From Pseudoips prasinana (lineage: Eukaryota > Arthropoda > Insecta > Lepidoptera > Nolidae): a stretch of DNA of 64,000 nucleotides. A program made the translations under genes and the position numbers. The stretch is from NCBI GenBank assembly GCA_951640165.1, contig OX621259.1:2790001-2854000 (forward strand). Direction: 5' to 3'. This document shows positions 62,136-64,000 of the stretch, one piece after another (the first letter of the stretch is position 1; each line of letters begins with the position of its first letter). The notes under the pieces are model-generated. The model saw only the letters and a list, made by a program, of their open reading frames with translations. It did not search any database and had not been told where the DNA came from.

Positions 62136-62426
62136 ATGACTACTACGCAAGAATTATTAAATGTATTGGAAGATAGTGCTTCATTATTGAAAAAAACTCA
62201 AGTTAATCTCAAGAAATGCCCGAAATCACGATTAACTAAAAGATACATTGAAACCCGTATGAAGGCGATAGAAGATTATTGGTCTACTTTTAAAAACGCT
62301 CATAATTCTTTGGTAAAAATAACGCCGAAGGAACAAAAGACACTATTACCATATTTTGTTAACGAGGAGTTTTACATTTATGAAGACTTATATCTAATTT
62401 TGTTGCCGATTTACGTGATATGTTGA
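62136..62426 (+). CDS. BEL/Pao gag, N-terminal part
   Basis: Starts MTTTQELLNVLEDSASLLKK, a helical N-terminus typical of Pao-type Gag. The protein continues in the overlapping ORF at 62420 after a frame change near 62400, so there is one indel between the two. Confidence 0.75.
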   Translation: MTTTQELLNVLEDSASLLKKTQVNLKKCPKSRLTKRYIETRMKAIEDYWSTFKNAHNSLVKITPKEQKTLLPYFVNEEFYIYEDLYLILLPIYVIC

Positions 62427-62752
62427 ATGAACAAAATACAACAGCGCCAACGACGTCATCGCATAATAATTCGAGTATCGCGACAAATAGTGATCAACAA
62501 AATGCGCTTGTGAGGTTACCCAGAATACAGCTGCCATCTTTTAGTGGAAAATATGAGGAATGGCCTACATTTCAAGATTTGTTTACATCGTTAGTGCATA
62601 CGAACACAACCATTAGTGAAGTTCAGAAGTTACATTATTTAAAGTGTAGTGTTACTGGAGAGGCAGAGACCTTATTAAAACATGTACAGGTGACAGAGAA
62701 AAATTATGAACAAGCTTGGGACATTTTAAAAACTAGATACGGTAACGTTTGA
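62420..62752 (+). CDS. BEL/Pao gag, central part
   Basis: RLPRIQLPSFSGKYEEWPTFQDLFTSLVHTN and LHYLKCSVTGEAETLLKHV are hallmark BEL/Pao Gag sequences (DUF1759-type region). The frame breaks again at 62750, where the following ORF takes over. Confidence 0.88.
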   Translation: MLNEQNTTAPTTSSHNNSSIATNSDQQNALVRLPRIQLPSFSGKYEEWPTFQDLFTSLVHTNTTISEVQKLHYLKCSVTGEAETLLKHVQVTEKNYEQAWDILKTRYGNV

Positions 62753-62754
62753 TT

Positions 62755-64000
62755 ATGAACTCAGTGTTAAAACAGTTAGTGTATCAAAAGAAACTGACTT
62801 CTCAATCACCTAATCTAATTAAAAATTTATTGGATACTACAACAGATTGTTTAAATAATCTTAAAAATTTAAATATATGCTTAGATTCATGGGATCCTAT
62901 AATTATTTTTCTGGTAGTTCAGAAATTGGACCCTGAGTCTCATAAGGATTGGGAACATTACGCCTATAAAGAAGATGTTGAAGACTTACCCAAATGGAAT
63001 GATCTGAAAAAGTTTCTTCAGTCCACATGTCGAACACTGGAGCTTGTCACACCAGGTACACAAAATAAAGTAACAAAAGAACGTGCTGTTCATATCACAA
63101 GTACGTCGTCGCCTCCATCCAGTAAAACATGTGTTCTATGCAATGGAAATCACACGTTATGTCACTGTAAAGAATTCACAAAACTGCAACCTATTGAACG
63201 AGTTAATTATACAAAAGCGAACAACCTATGCTACAACTGTTTAGTACCAGGACATTCATCAAGAAAATGTAGATTACCAGTGTCATGTCGCATATGCAAA
63301 AGGCGTCACCATAGCCTTCTACATCTCAACAAGGAACCTGAGACTTCGGTACCAGAGAACTACAAGCAACCGAAGACTGCTCAAAACACTGTAGAAGGAC
63401 ATAGGGAAGTTACTGTCAATACAACGGTCGCCTCACACCACAGTACTAGACAAGGCATAGCACTATTAGCTACGGCAACAGTGACAGTACGAAATCAGCA
63501 AAATCACACTGTTGTACTACGCGCATTAGTGGACCAAGGTTCGCAGATAGCACTTATTAGTGAGAAAGCAACTCAAATGCTCAATCTGACCAAACGATCA
63601 ATGAGAGGTAGCATCATTGGAGTGGGTTCAACGAAAACCAACGTAAACCACGTGGTACAGCTGCAAATTGGTTCCCGCTGGAACACAAACTTCAAGATAG
63701 ATGTCGAAGCATTTGTCATGTCTAAACAACTTACCACTAAACTCCCTCCTAAAACAATTATTGCTGATAACTGGCCACATCTAGAAGGACTCAACCTGGC
63801 TGACTCGAACTACGACACACCAGGACCCATAGACTTACTTCTAGGTGTCAAGCAATACTCCCAAATCATTCAAGAAAACATTATCAAGGGTCCTCCGGGT
63901 ACACCATGTGCACAGAAAACATACCTTGGATGGATTCTCTTTGGTGAAATTAATGCAAGGTCACAAGATGATTCCGCTCTTGTTCTTCATCACCAAGTAG
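62755..64000 (+). CDS. BEL/Pao gag-protease, continues beyond the window
   Basis: Open to the window end (at least 415 codons, partial). It continues Gag (NLIKNLLDTTTDCLNNL, QKLDPESHKDWEHY) into two zinc knuckles (CYNCLVPGHSSRKC and CRICKRRHHSLLH, about 63230-63325), then the aspartic protease active site ALVDQGSQIALISE (about 63526-63565) and, near the end, DLLLGVKQYSQII and TYLGWILFGEI, which precede the reverse transcriptase in this superfamily. Asp-Gln-Gly-Ser replaces the commoner Asp-Ser/Thr-Gly-Ser. Confidence 0.9.
   Translation, partial: MNSVLKQLVYQKKLTSQSPNLIKNLLDTTTDCLNNLKNLNICLDSWDPIIIFLVVQKLDPESHKDWEHYAYKEDVEDLPKWNDLKKFLQSTCRTLELVTPGTQNKVTKERAVHITSTSSPPSSKTCVLCNGNHTLCHCKEFTKLQPIERVNYTKANNLCYNCLVPGHSSRKCRLPVSCRICKRRHHSLLHLNKEPETSVPENYKQPKTAQNTVEGHREVTVNTTVASHHSTRQGIALLATATVTVRNQQNHTVVLRALVDQGSQIALISEKATQMLNLTKRSMRGSIIGVGSTKTNVNHVVQLQIGSRWNTNFKIDVEAFVMSKQLTTKLPPKTIIADNWPHLEGLNLADSNYDTPGPIDLLLGVKQYSQIIQENIIKGPPGTPCAQKTYLGWILFGEINARSQDDSALVLHHQV

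Overview
This window looks like repeat-dense, AT-rich nuclear DNA from an insect, most likely a moth or butterfly. I infer this from several repeat families that I associate with Lepidoptera: tRNA-derived SINEs, Helitrons whose 3' ends read roughly CGCGGACGAAGTCGCGGGCACCAGCTAG, and the 'gagggcgacaaacgagcaagt' and 'actcacgcctgtctcccagaggggt' repeats. I found no convincing intact host gene. Almost everything recognisable is a transposable element, often nested.

Region 1 (1-16 kb) holds a complete Polinton/Maverick, a virus-like DNA transposon related to adintoviruses, at 457-15732. It has 103-bp terminal inverted repeats starting AGT and an exact 6-bp target duplication (CTCGCC). Its main gene block reads leftward: a bipartite gene with an acidic N-terminus, a protein-primed-type family B DNA polymerase, an A32/FtsK-type packaging ATPase, a DUF8207-type protein, a retroviral-type integrase with a chromodomain, a phospholipase-A2-like protein followed in the -1 frame by an Ulp1/adenain-type protease, a short jelly-roll-like candidate minor capsid protein, a 48-residue basic protein, a candidate major capsid protein, and a small gene of unknown function that is duplicated. 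A spliced gene near the right end reads rightward. Together these cover replication, integration, capsid formation, maturation and genome packaging. The polymerase is interrupted by an AT-rich microduplication. The most interesting features are the slippery heptamer A AAA AAC directly before the stop codon at the phospholipase/protease junction, and a chain of ATGA stop/start overlaps linking the four capsid-side genes.

Region 2 (16-30 kb) carries SINEs, a piggyBac deletion derivative (18627-19960, TTAA) lodged inside a SINE, and a Helitron (21931-28661) split by a 5-kb LINE of the Jockey/CR1 superfamily on the minus strand.

Region 3 (30-38 kb) has a second, related LINE whose ORF1 and ORF2 are separated by a third LINE. 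Its ORF2 also contains an in-frame 108-bp insertion made of a LINE 3' end plus its target duplication.

Region 4 (38-50 kb) has Helitron and LINE fragments, a SINE, a perfect 26-bp hairpin, and a decayed Mutator-like (MULE) transposase split by a Gypsy LTR retrotransposon (44722-49292, target duplication GGTT).

Region 5 (50-64 kb) has minisatellite-like repeats, a LINE 3' end, a 73-bp-arm inverted repeat, SINEs, an inverted second copy of the large Helitron, a possible retrocopy with a 12-bp target duplication, RTE-like LINE fragments, and the 5' part of a BEL/Pao element that runs off the window.

All family names come from recognising motifs by eye. No database search was made.
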